Below are positions 10,075 to 23,456 of a stretch of DNA of 64,000 nt, in pieces. The notes under the pieces were generated by a model. It worked only from the letters and a program-made list of their open reading frames with translations. It had not been told where the DNA came from and searched no databases. Origin of the DNA: Proteles cristata cristata. Its lineage: Eukaryota; Chordata; Mammalia; Carnivora; Hyaenidae. Made by a program: the position numbers and the translations under genes. The DNA lies in assembly GCA_017311185.1 (NCBI GenBank), contig JAESUZ010003295.1:186001-250000 (forward strand), given 5' to 3'. Every line of letters starts with the position of its first letter. Position 1 is the first letter of the stretch.

Positions 10075-11423
10075 GTTTGGTTAAGATTTGAGAAAAGAAA
10101 TGAGTATTCTGGTACCCTTCCTCTTCTGTTTTGTGAATCACCCTTCTTTGTTTTTTCTAAAAATTCTTTTTCTGCCTTTTATCAGGTTATCCAGTCAGTT
10201 TTTGTTTCTTTCAAAGAAACCAAATTAGTTGTGAAATAGGAATGGGAGATTGATTTGTAGACAACAACCCTCAGGGAAGTGACATATGTGGAATTACTTA
10301 TTGTGCTAAGATGTGCACAATGAAGTAAGTTGTAGTTTCATTTTTTCCTCTCATGATAATGTAATTGCCACTCTTCAGACCCATGATAGCCTGAGACTGT
10401 GGAGATTGTGTTAAATCTCTGAATAAGGAAGAAGTGCTAAAATTAGTAAGTCCAAGAGGAAGAGGAATGCCAAGACCACAGGTCTTCTGCTGTCAAGATA
10501 ATTATTTTATTTCTTGACTTTTAACCTTAAGGTACAGAATGAACTTCAGGGGCTTTCTTCCCTATGCTGAAAGGATATCTTTCATTTTATAATCATAGAG
10601 CAGAGGCTCTAGAAAATAACTAGGAGATCATTCTAGTGCCTGCTTCCCCAGCCCTTCTTAAACATTTTCATAAGCAGCTGAGACATCTATCAAATTCCCT
10701 TTCTGTGATTGCAGCTGAACCTAGCTGGATGCAATGAGCCACTGTCTCAAAATCTCTTAACTCTTTTCTCATTTACTATTATCTCTTAAATTTCCTAGAC
10801 ATGCAATTATACAACAAAGAAAAAAATATTTTATAGTCTTTATTTCTAATATCTATATAGTAATTTCATTTTTCTTTTTTCTTTTGTGAAAACTTATAAC
10901 ATTTAATAATGGTATCAATGAGGATCCATGGCTTATTCTTGAATTTAACTGAAATTTTTTTAGTATTTCACTTTTGAGATAATATTTTCTAATTTCATTG
11001 TAGTAGTTTCTTTCTATTCTTATTTATTAGCAGTGGGTACGTAATTTTACAAATTGCATTTCAGTACCTACTGCTATTGCCACAGTTTTACTTCTCTGAT
11101 TCTGTGATATTATCAAAGCAAAAATTGTACTAGATAAAATAAAAAAAGCAAAGAACTGTATTAAAGGCTATTGCAATAGAAAAGAAATGAGTCTGCACTC
11201 AACTCCAGTGACACAAAAGACAGTAGGGGTTTTAAGAACTAGGATGAAGGGGGAGATTCTGGCCCATCTCTGTTTGCCAGTTGGCTTTACCCATAGGAAG
11301 AGTAAACTCTCTTGTGTCTTCATGAAAGGAGGTAGTTTTGCAACTTCGACCAATGTGCCCTTAAAGTTAGGCTCTGACCCTCCCACAGAATCCAAGAGAT
11401 CAAGTTCCTTGATTATTACATTT
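10075..11423. other. Intergenic, nothing recognised
   Basis: AT-rich DNA without gene or repeat features that I can support. The open frames around 11168-11444 on both strands have no recognisable motif. Confidence 0.4.
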
Positions 11424-11440
11424 CAAAGAGATAGTTCCCC

Positions 11441-12507
11441 ATAAGACTGTTTCTGTTTGTGATTAGTTGTTTTATATATTTAGGTGCTTCCACATTTGGT
11501 ACGTAGACATTTATAATTGTTAGCTCTTCCTGATGGATAGACCCTGTAATTATTATTTAATGCCCTTCTTCAATGCTTGTTACTGTCTTTACTTTAAAGT
11601 CTACTTTGTCTAATATAAGTATAGCTACTCCAGCTTTCTTTTGACTTCCAGTAGCATGATAGAAATTTCTCCATCCCCTTACTTTCAATCTGAAGGTGTC
11701 CTCCAGTCTAAAATGCATTTCTTGTAAACAACAAATGGACGGATTGTGTTTTTTATCCATTCTGCTACACTTTGTCTTTTGATTGGGGGCATTTAGTCCA
11801 TTTACAGTCATGTTATTATTGAAAAATATGAGTTTAGAGTCATTGTGTCCTTTGTGGGATTCATACTTGTGTTGGTGTCTCTGGTATCTTGCGTTCCTTG
11901 CAAGATTTCCCTCAGAGAGTCCCCCTCAGGATTTCTTGTAGGTCTGGTTTAGTGGTGACGAATTCTTTCAATTTTTGTTTATTTGGAAAGACTTTTATGT
12001 CTCCTTCTATTCTGAATGAAAGGCTTGCTGTATTTGAGGATTCTTGGCTACATATTTTTTATGTTCATCACATTGAAGATTTCCTGCCATTCTTTTCTGG
12101 CCTGCCAAGTTTCAGTAGATAGGTCTGTCACCACTCTGATAGATTTCCCTTTGTATGTTAGGGCCCTTTTCTCCCTAGCTGCTTTCAGAATTCTCTCTTT
12201 GTCCTTATACTTAACCAGTTACACTATGATATGTTGTGCGATGATTGACTCAAGTTACGTTTGAGGGGAGTTCTCTGTGCCTCTTGGATTTCAACATCTG
12301 TTTCCTTCCCCAGATTGGGGAAGCTCTGCTATAATTTGTTCAAGGACTCCTTCAGTGCCTTTCCCTCTCTCTTCCTCTTCTGGAATTCCTATGATATGGA
12401 TACTATTCCATTTGACTGTATCGCTGATCTCTGGAACTCTCCTTTAATGTTCCTGTATCAGTTTATCTCTCTTTTTCTCAGCTTCCTTTTTTTCTATGAT
12501 TGTGTAC
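11441..12507 (-). mobile_element. L1 5' part, inverted
   Basis: It matches the antisense L1 at 48980-50005 almost continuously, for example the segments around TCTGGCCTGCCAAGTTTCAG and CCCTTTGTATGTTAGGGCCC. It ends in the ORF1 region, where the copy was 5'-truncated. It has no intact frame. Confidence 0.9.
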
Positions 12508-15500
12508 TATCAATAAGAATGTGCTAATAGGAGAGGACGTTAATACTCCACTTACAGCAATGGATAGATCAAGTAGACAGAAAATCACTAAAGACACAAT
12601 GGACTTGAATGACACATTGGACCAGATGGATTGACAGTTATATTAAGAACTCTACATCCTGAGGCCATGGAATTCACTTTCTTTTCAAGGGCTGTTGGCA
12701 CATTTTCCAAGATAGATCACATACTGGGACATAAAGCAGGCCTCAATAAATATAAAAGAATTGAGATCATACCATGCACACTTTCAGGTCACAATGTTAT
12801 GAAACTTGAAATCAATCACAGGAAGAAGTCTAAAAAACCTCTAAAAACATGGATGTTAAAGAACACCCTACTAAAAAATGAATGGACCAATCAGGCAATT
12901 AGAGAAGAAATTAAAAAATATATGGAAACAAATGAAAATGAAAATACAACAATCCAAACCATAAGATGTGGCAAAGGCAGTCCTAAGAGGAAAGTACATT
13001 GCACTCCAGGCCTATTTCAAGAAATTAGAAAAAATGCAAGTGCAAAATCTAACAGCACACTTAAAGGAACTAGAGGGAGAGCAACAAGAGCACCGCAAGC
13101 CCAGTAGGAGAAGAGAAATAATAAACATCAGGGCAGAAATAAAGAATATAGAAACCAAAGAAACAGTTGAACAGATCAATGAAACCAAGCGTTGGTTTTT
13201 TGAAAAAATAAACAAAATGGACAAACCTCTAGCAAGGGTTCTCAAAAAGAAAAGAGAGAACACTCAAATAGACAAAATCATGAATGTAGACTTACTACAA
13301 CCAACCCCTCAGAAATACAAGTAATTATCAGGGAATACTATGAAAAATTATATGCCAACAAATTGGACAACTTAGAAGAAATGGAAAAATTCCTAAACAT
13401 ACACTCACTAACAAAATTCACATGGTAAGCAATAGAAAACCTAAATAGACACATAACTAGTGAGGAAATAAAATCAGTTATCAAAAGTCTCCCAACAAAT
13501 AAGAGCCCAGGGCCAGATGGCTTCCCTGGGGAATTCTACCAAACATTTAAAACAGAATTATTACCCATTCTTTTCAAACTATTCCAAAAAATAGAAATCG
13601 AAGGAAAACTTCCAGACTCATCTTATGAAGCCTCCTTCACTTTGATTCCCAAGCCAGTCAGGACCCAGCAAAAAAAAAGAGAACGACAGTCCAATATTCT
13701 TGATGAATACGGATGCAAAAATCCTCAACCAGATACTTGCAAATCAAATTCAACAGCACATAAAAAGAATTATCCACCAAGATCAAGTGGGATTCATTCC
13801 TGGCTTACAGGGCTGGTTCAATATTTGCAGATCAAGCAATGTGATACATCACATCAATAAAACAAAAGATAAAAGCCATAGAATCCTGTCGATAGATGCA
13901 GAAAAAGCATTTGACAAAATACAGCATCGCTTCTTATTAAAGAGCCTAAAGAAAGTCAGGATAAAAGGAACTTTCTTAAAATTCATAAAAGACATCTATG
14001 AGAAGTCCTCAGCTAACATCATCTTCAACAGGGAAAAACTGAGAGCTTTCCCCCTGAGATCAGGAACACTACAGGGATGTCCACTCTCACCACTGTTGTT
14101 TAACATAGTGCTGGAAGTCCTAGCATCAGCCATCAGACAACAAAAGGAAATATGAGACATCAGAATTGGCAAAGAAATCAAACATTCACTTTTTGCTGAC
14201 GACATGATATTCTGCATAGAAAACCTGACAGATTCCACCAGAAGCCTGCTAGAACTGATCCAAGAATTCAGTAAAGTTGCAGGATACAAAATCAACATAC
14301 AGAAATCAGTTGCATTTTTATACACCAACAATGAAGCAACAGAAAGAGAAATCAAGAAACTGATCCCATTCACAATTGTACAAAAAACCATAAAATACCT
14401 AGGAATAAACCTAACCAAAGATATAAGAGATCTGTATGATGAAAACTATAGAAAACTTCTGAAAGAAATTGAAGACAACACAAAGAAATGGAAAAATATT
14501 CCATGCTCATGGATTGGAAAAAGAAATATAGTTAAAATGTCATTACTACCCAAAGCAATCTACACATTCAATGCAATACCAATCAAAATTTGACCAGCAT
14601 TCTTCTCAAAACTAGAACAATCTATCCTAAAATTTGTATGGAACCACAAAAGAAACCAAATAGTCAAAGTAACATTGAAGAAGAAAACCAAAATTGGAGG
14701 CATCACCATCCCAGACTTTAGCCTCTATTACAACGCTATAATCATCAAGATAGTAAGGTATTGGCACAAAAGCAGACACATAGACCAATGGAATAGAATC
14801 GAGAACTCAGAATTGGACCCAAAAGTGTATAGCCAACTAATCTTTGACAAAGCGGGAAAGACTATCCAATGGGAAAAAGACAGCCTCTTTAACAGATGGT
14901 GCTGGGAAAACTGGACAGCAACATGCAGAAGAATGAAACTAGATCATTTTCTCACACCATACACAAAAACAAACTCAAAATGGATCAAGGACGTGAATGT
15001 GAGACAGGAAACCATCAGAACCCTAGAGGAGAAAGCAGGAAACAACCTCCTTGACCTCCACCGCAGCAACTTCTTACTTGACACATCCCCAAAAGCAAAA
15101 GAATCAAGAGCAAAACTGAACTATTGGGACCTCATCAAGATTAAAAGCTTCTGCACGGCAAAGGAAACAATCCATAAAACTAATAGGCAAGCAATGGAAT
15201 GGGAAAAGATAGTTGCAAATGACCTATCAGATTAAGGGGTAGTATCCAAAATCTATAAGAAGCTCATGAAACTCCACACCCAAAAAACAAACAACCCAGT
15301 GAAGAAATGGGCAGAAGACATGAACAGACACTTCTCCAAAGAGGACATCCAGATGGCCAACAGACACATGAAACAATGCTCAGCATCCCTCCTCATCAGG
15401 GAAATACAAATCAATACAACACTGAGATACCACCTCACGCCAGTCAGAGTGGCTAAAATGAGCAAATCAGAGGACTCTAGATGCTGTTGAGGATGTGGAG

Positions 15501-16138
15501 AAATGGGCACCCTCTTACACTGTTGGTGGGAATGTAAACGGGTGCAGCCCCTCTGGAAAACAGTGTGAAGGTTCCTCAAAAAATGAACAATAGAACTCCC
15601 CTATGACCCAGCAGTAGCACTCCTAGGAGTTTACCCAAGGGATACAGGAGTGCTGATGCATAAGAGCACATGTGCTCCAATGTTCACAGCAGCACTCTCC
15701 ACAATAGCCAAGACGTGGAAAGAGCCTAAGTTCCATCAATGGACAAATGGATCAAGAAAATGTGTTTCACCATACAGTGGAATACTACATGGCAATAAGA
15801 ATGAAATCTGGCCATGTGTAGCAACATGTATGGAATTTGAGGGTGTTATGCTGAGTGACATAAGTGAGGCAGAGAAGGACAGATACCATTGTTTGCATGT
15901 ATAGGTGGATTAGGAGAAACTTAATGGAGGACCGTGGGGGAGAAGAAGGGGGGAAAATAGAGGGGTCAAGGGAGGGAAACAAACCATGAGAGAGCCTTGA
16001 ATGCTGAGAACAAACTAGGACTGATGAGCGTGGGGGGTAGGGGAAGGGGGATAATGGGCATGGAGGAGGGCACTGTGGGAATGAGCACTTGGTGTTATAT
16101 GGAAACCAGCTAGATAATAAACTATTAAAAAAAAAAAA
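12508..16138 (+). pseudogene. L1 ORF2 remnant (endonuclease C-part, reverse transcriptase, C-terminal domain)
   Basis: Consecutive open pieces in shifted frames at 12631-13107, 13700-14155, 14204-14593, 14675-15235 and 15266-15490 encode the ORF2 polyprotein order. They hold the connector after the endonuclease, RT motifs ([35 protein letters not shown]), the thumb and connector, and a C-terminal segment. In-frame stops and indels separate them, so no active enzyme is encoded. It is clearly older than the L1 at 45395-52224. Confidence 0.9.
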
Positions 16139-16166
16139 CCCAAAAATACCACAAAGAGATATTCCC

Positions 16167-19100
16167 AGGTCTTTCAGAAAGACATTCCTGAGATGTAAAA
16201 TTGGTAAAAGGCGTTTTAAAAGATTACATTTCAAAGAGGTTGAGAAATGATATATGTTGACAAGTTTTCTAAAGTAAATGCTTTAAGAAAAGAGAAGTCA
16301 GGGGCCTAGAGTCAGGAAAAAGCCTATCTAAAGATAGTCAAACTAACGGAAGCAATAGGCCATCTTGTTGTAATCTTTTTGTTAGTAAACTTAACAATAT
16401 GAAGCCATCCTTATATTTTGGCATTAATCCTTGTTTGGTCATACTGAATTTTAGTTTTATACATTGCTATGTTCAATTCACTAATAGTTTACTCAGAATT
16501 TTTGTGTCAATATTAATAATAATAGATATTCGTATATAGTTTTCTGATTATTGTTTCTCATTTTACATTAACAGTACTACAGAGATTGCTCATTGACACC
16601 AAATTTCTATTATCTCTATTTTGCATTGCCACATAATTATTACAGTTCTTTATCTAAGCCCATCTATATGCAGAATAATTCTTCAACCAGTCTTTCTTGC
16701 AGCCATGTGTGACCACGTGATTAAACTCAGACCAGTGAGGTATAACGTAAAAGTTTTAAGGAGTCATCCTTGAAAGAGTATTGTTTCTTGCCTTTTTCCA
16801 CTTCCTTCTTATCCCTTTTTCCTTACTACTTGCGAGACTGCAAGAACTGGAATACCCATGTTGTCTGCTGCATGACTTTGGGAATGGAGGCCATTCATGT
16901 AAGTAAAAATATAAGTTGCTGGGATGCTGAAGATAAGTCAGTAGAGCCATAATAGCAACCCTGAATACCTCCAGATTTTTACGTGACAAAAATATAATTA
17001 TGTGTTGCTTATGCAATTATCATTTTGGTCTCTGATACTTGTAAATAAATTTTATCCTAAAGAATAGAGAATTTGATTCTAGGAAGTGGAGTGCTCTGTA
17101 TAACAAAACCTATAATATGTGGGGTTTGGTGCAAGCAGTCAAGCAACAGGCAGTAAGGATTTAGAAAATGAATACTAGAAAATCCAATACCCTAGTTGTA
17201 AGAAATTATTTGATCAAAGTTGCATCCATGATACCTTGAAAGGCAGCCCACAGGCTTGCTTGACCACATAACATTAGAGGAAATGATAGTAAAAATACAG
17301 GATATTGGTGGGTGTTGACCACCTTCTTCCCATTTCAACAAAGTCTTATGAGAGATCAATTCTGGCTAGAACTTCTGCCCACAAGCAGAAATGGAAGGAA
17401 ATACAGTCTACCAAATTAATTTTTGCCTGCAGTTTTAACAGTCTATATTAACTGAGAGTTGTGTAATTTAGAGTCTTAAAGGAGTGAAATGTTGACTGCT
17501 CCTGTATCTGAAACTGATAATGTTATAAACACTGGCTTTGATGCAACAGCCATCATAGGAGATAAAATTAAATTTCTTCCACACAAAAGGACGAAAACAT
17601 ACTGGCAAAACAAGGTTTTGAGTGTTTGTTTCTCATTCAAACCCAATGCTTCAGATAACCTCAGAGTGGCCTGATTAATAAGGGGGATGATGGGAAAGTG
17701 GGCTTGCTTGGTAAGATTAAGATAATAGTGTCTTCAGACTTAAAAATCAAGGCTATTTAAGATTGATAACTATGATTACCTACACAGAGAACCTACTGGA
17801 AGCCTGCTCTGAAAAAATCAATGTTTGATCGATCCCTAAAGAAAACTCTACATTTTCTTGAAGCCCAATGAGAAGCAGGCAGGGAAAGCTATGAAGATGC
17901 TAAGAAGGACATTTTCTCCAGTGCTCATCTCAGATCTAGACATGCAAAGTAGTGGAACAAGGAATATTCCTGAGAGCAAAGCTAAATGGTAGAAAAATTG
18001 ATGGATTCAGGAAGAGATCAAGTTCCTACTCAAGAAGTTCTCTACTCAAGAAGAGAACTAGGGCTGTCATGTGTGCCACAACAAGCGTACTCCACTGCCA
18101 AGGCAGGAGTCTTCAGAGCTCCTGAGCATATATGCCATTAAGTTGCTGAAAAAGTCGATACAGTTTTCCTGTGGAATATCTGCATTCTGGATTTAGCCAA
18201 TTTGCTTCCTAGTTTTGTTACTTACCTTGTCCACTGAGCCCACATTTTGTCATAAGAAAAGATTTGAGTCCTTTCTGAAAATCTTCATAAGTGGGGTTGT
18301 GAACTTCATGTTGCATTATATCAGAAATATGATGTTTGGTTATCCTACTTTTTGATGACAAAATAGATCAGTGGGTGCAGGTGATGATGCTTGTATCCCA
18401 TCACTTCTGATGACCATAACTGGTTGGATGCTGCCTTTACTTTCTGACAACAAAAAAATTTCAGATTTTTTATGTGCACATTTTGCCCTAAACCTATATT
18501 CAGCCATTTTTCTAAGGAATTCTGCTTCCTTTAATGGTATTTAGAAGCCAAAGTCAGGATACCATAGGTGATCATTACTACTTTATCAATACTTCTAGGC
18601 TTTTTCAATAGACAGAGCCAGTTAAAGTAAATCAAAGGGTAACATGTTCATAAATATTTCAAATTCAAATTTAAGATTGCAAAAATTGTTATTTCTCTGA
18701 TTCTATATTGTGTCACTTTGCTCTTGTGCTGAATAAATAAATATTCCTAACAACAGTAGCATAATACTTGCTTTATCTTTCAAATATCCATATAATAGTT
18801 TCAAAATACAATACCAATGTTATTGCTTACAATAAGACTACTGAGTGAATTGTCTCTCCCACTGAAACAGCCTACTCAAATCCTATAATCTCAGGTCAGT
18901 TGAAGTAATTCTTTTCTATAGTGGTTATATCATTTCTTTGATGTATAGCTAGGCTCATTTGTTTTAGTTTTGTTTTTAATTTTAGAATTTTGAATTTAAT
19001 CTTTTTTTATTTGGTAAAATAGATTATTCAGAAATCAATACTATATAACAAATAACATTAAAAATAGCGTCACTTTCTTCCCTGTTTTTTCCCCATCCCT

Positions 19101-21244
19101 GTTTGTTTTCTCCATCCTTCTGTATGTAATCATTTTTATTAGTTTTTATTTTATACTTAAACATTTCTTTTTTAAAAACTAAAAAGTATATATACATATC
19201 CATGTATATAATTTGTTTTATATATAAACACATACATATACACATACATAGCTAACACCATACTAATTCCTATGGATATTTCTCTAGTTATTGGATATAA
19301 TTAGACCAGATATCTTTAACAACTAGAAACTTCTCCCCTTCTGACTCCTTGATCTTTGAGGTGAGGTAAGAATAGGAGAGATTATAGGAAAGCTATTGAA
19401 AATTACATTCTGCTTATATTCTTTACCATGACTGTATATTTGTTGTATAATAAGATACAGATTAGTATTTAAATTATTTAAAAAGGTTTAAAAATTACTT
19501 CACTTGATTAATATTAATGTTGATTAATATTAAACCCAATTGAATAAATAAAATCATCTCATACACATATGAGATGATAATCTGGAGGTTAGCTGTGAAT
19601 CTCTTTTCAGATCCTAGACAAATTCTCTGAGGGTCCATATGACCTCTATGCTCCTGAGGGAAAAGATTCCAAATTCTCTTTTCCAACCCTGCCTCTCTTC
19701 AATTCCCAGACTAGCAAGAGAGCACATCTAGGATTTCAAGTTAATTGCTTCGGTTTACAGGTTGCAAAGGTCACACATGAGAAAATCCCTAATGTCTTTT
19801 TAAAACATCAGGCTTCTTAGCAACTGAGTCTGGACTGTAGCTTTCAGCTGTAACTCCTAGGAATATAGATTATTGAGCCCGTCCCTTGGGATCCTTAATT
19901 TACCCTAAATCAACTGGTCTTTTGATTGGTGGAGTATCAGAGTCCTTTGATCAGACAATTGTATCAGTAAAATATGTAGAGTTACAGAGGAGAATGCATG
20001 AAAATGTCTATTCCCAGAGCTGGGAAGCTATGTTACATCTTCTTTTAATGAATATCACTTGATCCCTCCACCTGTTGATTCAAAACTCCAGGATAATGTC
20101 TCCACTAAGAGGATTCAGGAGTATGGAAATGTTCCTCTGAGTCCTCTAATGATTTTGTCTCCTCCTAACCTACTCTTTGAAATGCTTCTTTTTTCCCTTA
20201 CTCTCTTATTGTTTCCTAAGAGACCTAGCTTTCCCTTGATTTCTGTCATCTTTTTACTGTTCTCAAGTCTAGACACTATCCCTACATCTAGAGCCAGCTC
20301 TTCTGCAATATGGCTTCATATTATCTCTTCCCTAACATGCTTCAGTCTGTTACTCTGAAATAGTCTTCTTCTTCCAGGGATTCATTAACCTTTACAGTAG
20401 ATCAGAAGTCCTGTTTCCTGCTCTTCATGTATAAGCCAGTTTAATCAAATATAAGACATGTATTATTTCCCCCAAATGTACTCAGTTTATGCGTGGAGCA
20501 ATTATAATTTAAAAGACCAAACTATCACCAAAACTAAACAGCTAATAAGTGACATAATCAGGTTACACCACACATGTCTGTCTAAATTGCAGGATGTTGG
20601 CAACGTTGTGCTACACTTACTGGCATAAAGCCCTTATTTTATGTTGGAGAAGCTGAGTCCACCATCTGAAAGCATCACAGAGAGGGATATGGTAGGACAT
20701 TAGGAGCATATTTTCCACTCTTCATGCTTTAAATTGTCTTCTCATCAACCAGTCTTATGAGCTTCAGAGAAATCCTTTATCTGCATTACAATAATCTTCA
20801 GATGGACTACCCCTGCGACATGTGGGGCAGGATTGAGGCACAACCTGGGCAAAAATGAGCTAGGAGATGCTTATCTCCAATACCCGCTTAACTCTGGTGT
20901 TAGTGTTTTCTTCCCCTCATACTAGATGCCTCTTCATAAAACCAGGGCTTTAAGCTCCTTTGTGATCAAGCTTGTCTTTTAAAATCATTAAAATGCTAGA
21001 CCACTTTCTCCTGCTTCCTTCTCATTAATACACTTATTAATGTTCTCAGCTAATACTGTCTGATCAACATTATAAAATAAAGTTATTTCATATTTCGTTC
21101 TGCATTGACCAGCCCTTAGCTGTTTTTCCCTTGAATGGGATCCAATTAACTCTCTCCCTCTAATGATGTTAATATCTGGCAATAAAACTACTATATCATG
21201 TTTTCCAAAGTTGTTGACATTTTATATTTAGAAACAACAGAAGA
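16167..21244. other. Intergenic, about 5 kb, no gene recognised
   Basis: AT-rich sequence. 16680-17060 resembles an ancient interspersed repeat in texture but I cannot assign it. 17480-18560 has no known repeat that I recognise and no long frame. The frame at 20059-20358 (99 codons, plus) is hydrophobic but matches nothing I know. No RNA gene is seen. Confidence 0.4.
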
Positions 21245-21264
21245 AGGGGTTCCTGGGTGGCTCA
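21245..21264 (+). repeat. 20-bp SINE head fragment
   Basis: GGGGTTCCTGGGTGGCTCAG matches the first 20 bases of the tRNA-SINE, but the sequence leaves the SINE immediately afterwards (ACCAGATTTC). No tail or duplication is evident. Confidence 0.45.
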
Positions 21265-21844
21265 GACCAGATTTCAAAAGAAATCTAATGCTTCACTTCT
21301 GTGGAAGTCAAGCCCCTGATGGCAACTTTTCTTCTTGTCATTGTATTTTATGTGTGCAAATACACATGGAAGCTTATCCTATTTTCACTTTGTTTCAAGG
21401 ATAAACTTCATCACATAATTCATAGAAACCTTTGCAGTTAATAAGACAATTATTTGGAGGTGGGAGAAAGGAAAGGAGCTTCTCTTTGTACTGCCCTAAA
21501 ATCATGTCACAGAGGCATAGCACCTCTTGCTCTTCCACACCCTGGGTATCATGAGCCTTTTACCTAACATAAAGGATTTTATGCTTCAGTTCTCTACCAG
21601 CTGTTTTGTCCATATCCTCTGGATATAATGAGTGGAGATAATGTGGTGATCTGGGCAGCAGGAACCCAACTGTGATTAGATCTAGTGAGTGAAGTATGAA
21701 AATTTTGGTCATTATTTTCATAACTCATTCCTCAAATAACTGGAAATAAATATGCATATGTTGGAAAAAGAGTATACATAATTCATAATTTCTTATTGCC
21801 AGTATATATGTCACTACAAATATTAATTTTCAATAGGATTCTTC

Positions 21845-21901
21845 CCAAATCTGCTCTAATATGGGGTACCTGGGTGGTTCCGTTGGTTAAGCCAAATCTG
21901 C
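21845..21901 (+). repeat. SINE head-only fragment flanked by a 10-bp direct repeat
   Basis: GGGGTACCTGGGTGGTTCCG plus TTGGTTAAG (21863-21891) is only the first 29 bases of the SINE. CCAAATCTGC occurs at 21845-21854 and again at 21892-21901, directly at the end of the fragment. There is no CT-rich part and no A tail. Confidence 0.6.
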
Positions 21902-22198
21902 CTTCATACAAGATTCTCAATACTACCTGGACAAAATAATTTTCCTGGATATGAATATTTTGTCAGGGGAACCCACAAAGTATATATAGTTGCCATCACC
22001 TGGTGCTGCTGGTTATTTAGATGGGTAATTGAATGTAGTCATCCAGTGCTTGGTTAACACTCAAGGGAAGAGATCTCAGTCCTTGACCAGTTGTCTTGAG
22101 TTAGAAGGAAAAGGCCAGATGGGATAGACTTGGACAGCATTTGAGTAGTTATCCTGAGTCTGAGATTACAAGTCTTGTGTGTCAGAACAAAGCAGAAG
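21902..22198. other. Intergenic, nothing recognised
   Basis: Short AT-rich spacer up to the L1 target-site duplication. Confidence 0.4.
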
Positions 22199-23456
22199 AA
22201 CACGGACAAGTTTTATTTTTATTTATTTATTTATTTTTTACAAATAGTTTATTGTCAAGTTGGTTTCCACGTAACACCCAGTGCTCATCCCCACAAGTGC
22301 CCTCCTCCGTGCCCATCACCTCCCCTCCCCCCCACACCCATCAGTCCTCAGTTTGTTCTCAGCATTCAAGAGTCTCTCCATGATTTGCCTCTCTCCCTCT
22401 CTCCAACTGTTTCCCCCCTTTTCTCCCCCATGGTCCTCCGTTAAGTTCCTCCTAATCCTCCTATACATGCAAACATATGGTATCCGTCCTTCTCTGCCTG
22501 ACTTATTTCACTCAGCATAACACCCTCAAGGTCCATCCATGTTGCTACACATGGCCAGATTTCATTGTTTCTCATTGCCGTATAGTATTCCATCATATAG
22601 ATAAACCACATCTTCTTGATCCATTCGTCTGTTGATGGACACTTAGGCTCTTCCCATGTCTTGGCTATTGTTGAGAGTGCTGCTATGAACATTGAGGTCC
22701 ATGTGCTCCTATGCACCAGCACTCCTATATCCCTTGGGTAAATTCCCAGCAGTGCTATTCCTGGGTCATAGGGGAGTTCTATTGTTCATTTTTTGAGGAA
22801 CCTCCACACTGCTTTTCAGAGGGGCTGCACCAGTTTATATTCCCACCAATAGTGTAGAAGGGTGCCTGTTTCTCCACATCCTCGCCAGCATCTAGAGTCC
22901 TCTGATTTGCTCATTTTAGCCACTCTGACTGGAGTGAGGTAGTATCTCAGTGTGGTTTTGATTTCTATTTCCCTGATGAGGAGGATGCTGAGCATCATTT
23001 CATGTGTCTGTTGGCTATCTGGATGTCCTCTTTGGAGAAGTGTCTGTTCATGTCTTCTGCCCATTTCTTCACTGGGTTGTTTGTTTTTTGGGTGTGGAGT
23101 TTCGTGAGCTTCTTATAGATTTTGGATACTAGCCCTTTATCTGATATGTCATTTGCAACTATCTTTTCCCATTCCGTTGGTTGCCTATTAGTTTTATGGA
23201 TTGTTTCCTTTGCCATGCAGAAGCTTTTAATCTTGATGAGGTCCCAATAGTTCTTGATTCTTTTGCTTTTGGGGATGTGTCAAGTAAGAAGTTGCTGCGG
23301 TGGAGGTCAAGGAGGTTGTTTCCTGCTTTCTCCTCCTGATGGTTTCCTGTCTCACATTCAGGTCCTTGATCCATTTTGAGTATATTTTTGTGTATGGTGT
23401 GAGAAAATGATCTAGTTCCATTCTTCTGCATGTTGCTGAAACACGGACAAGTTTTA
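22199..23456 (-). mobile_element. 5'-truncated L1, antisense, with 17-bp target-site duplication
   Basis: The L1 body is 22216-23439, from a T-rich tail and ACAAATAGTTTATTGTCAAG at the 3' end to a truncation inside ORF2. The 17-bp duplication AACACGGACAAGTTTTA is at 22199-22215 and 23440-23456. The antisense strand encodes broken pieces of the ORF2 C-terminus. The 3' end is the CAAGTTGG subtype, which the divergence suggests is older than the CAAATTAG subtype elsewhere in the window. Confidence 0.95.

Larger units (their letters stand above)
11424..16166 (+). mobile_element. L1 insertion with inverted 5' segment (twin priming) and target-site duplication
   Basis: One L1 copy in two pieces. 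11441-12507 is antisense and covers part of ORF1 and the start of ORF2. 12508-16138 is sense, covers the rest of ORF2 and the 3' UTR, and ends in an A12 tail. The two pieces abut at adjacent positions of the element, both at an ATAAG motif. Flanking CAAAGAGATAGTTCCC (11424-11439) and CAAAGAGATATTCCC (16152-16166) form a likely target-site duplication with one indel. The sense part encodes broken ORF2 pieces: reverse transcriptase with [14 protein letters not shown] and FADDMIF near 14190, then the cysteine-rich C-terminus. Frameshifts and stops make it inactive. Confidence 0.9.
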
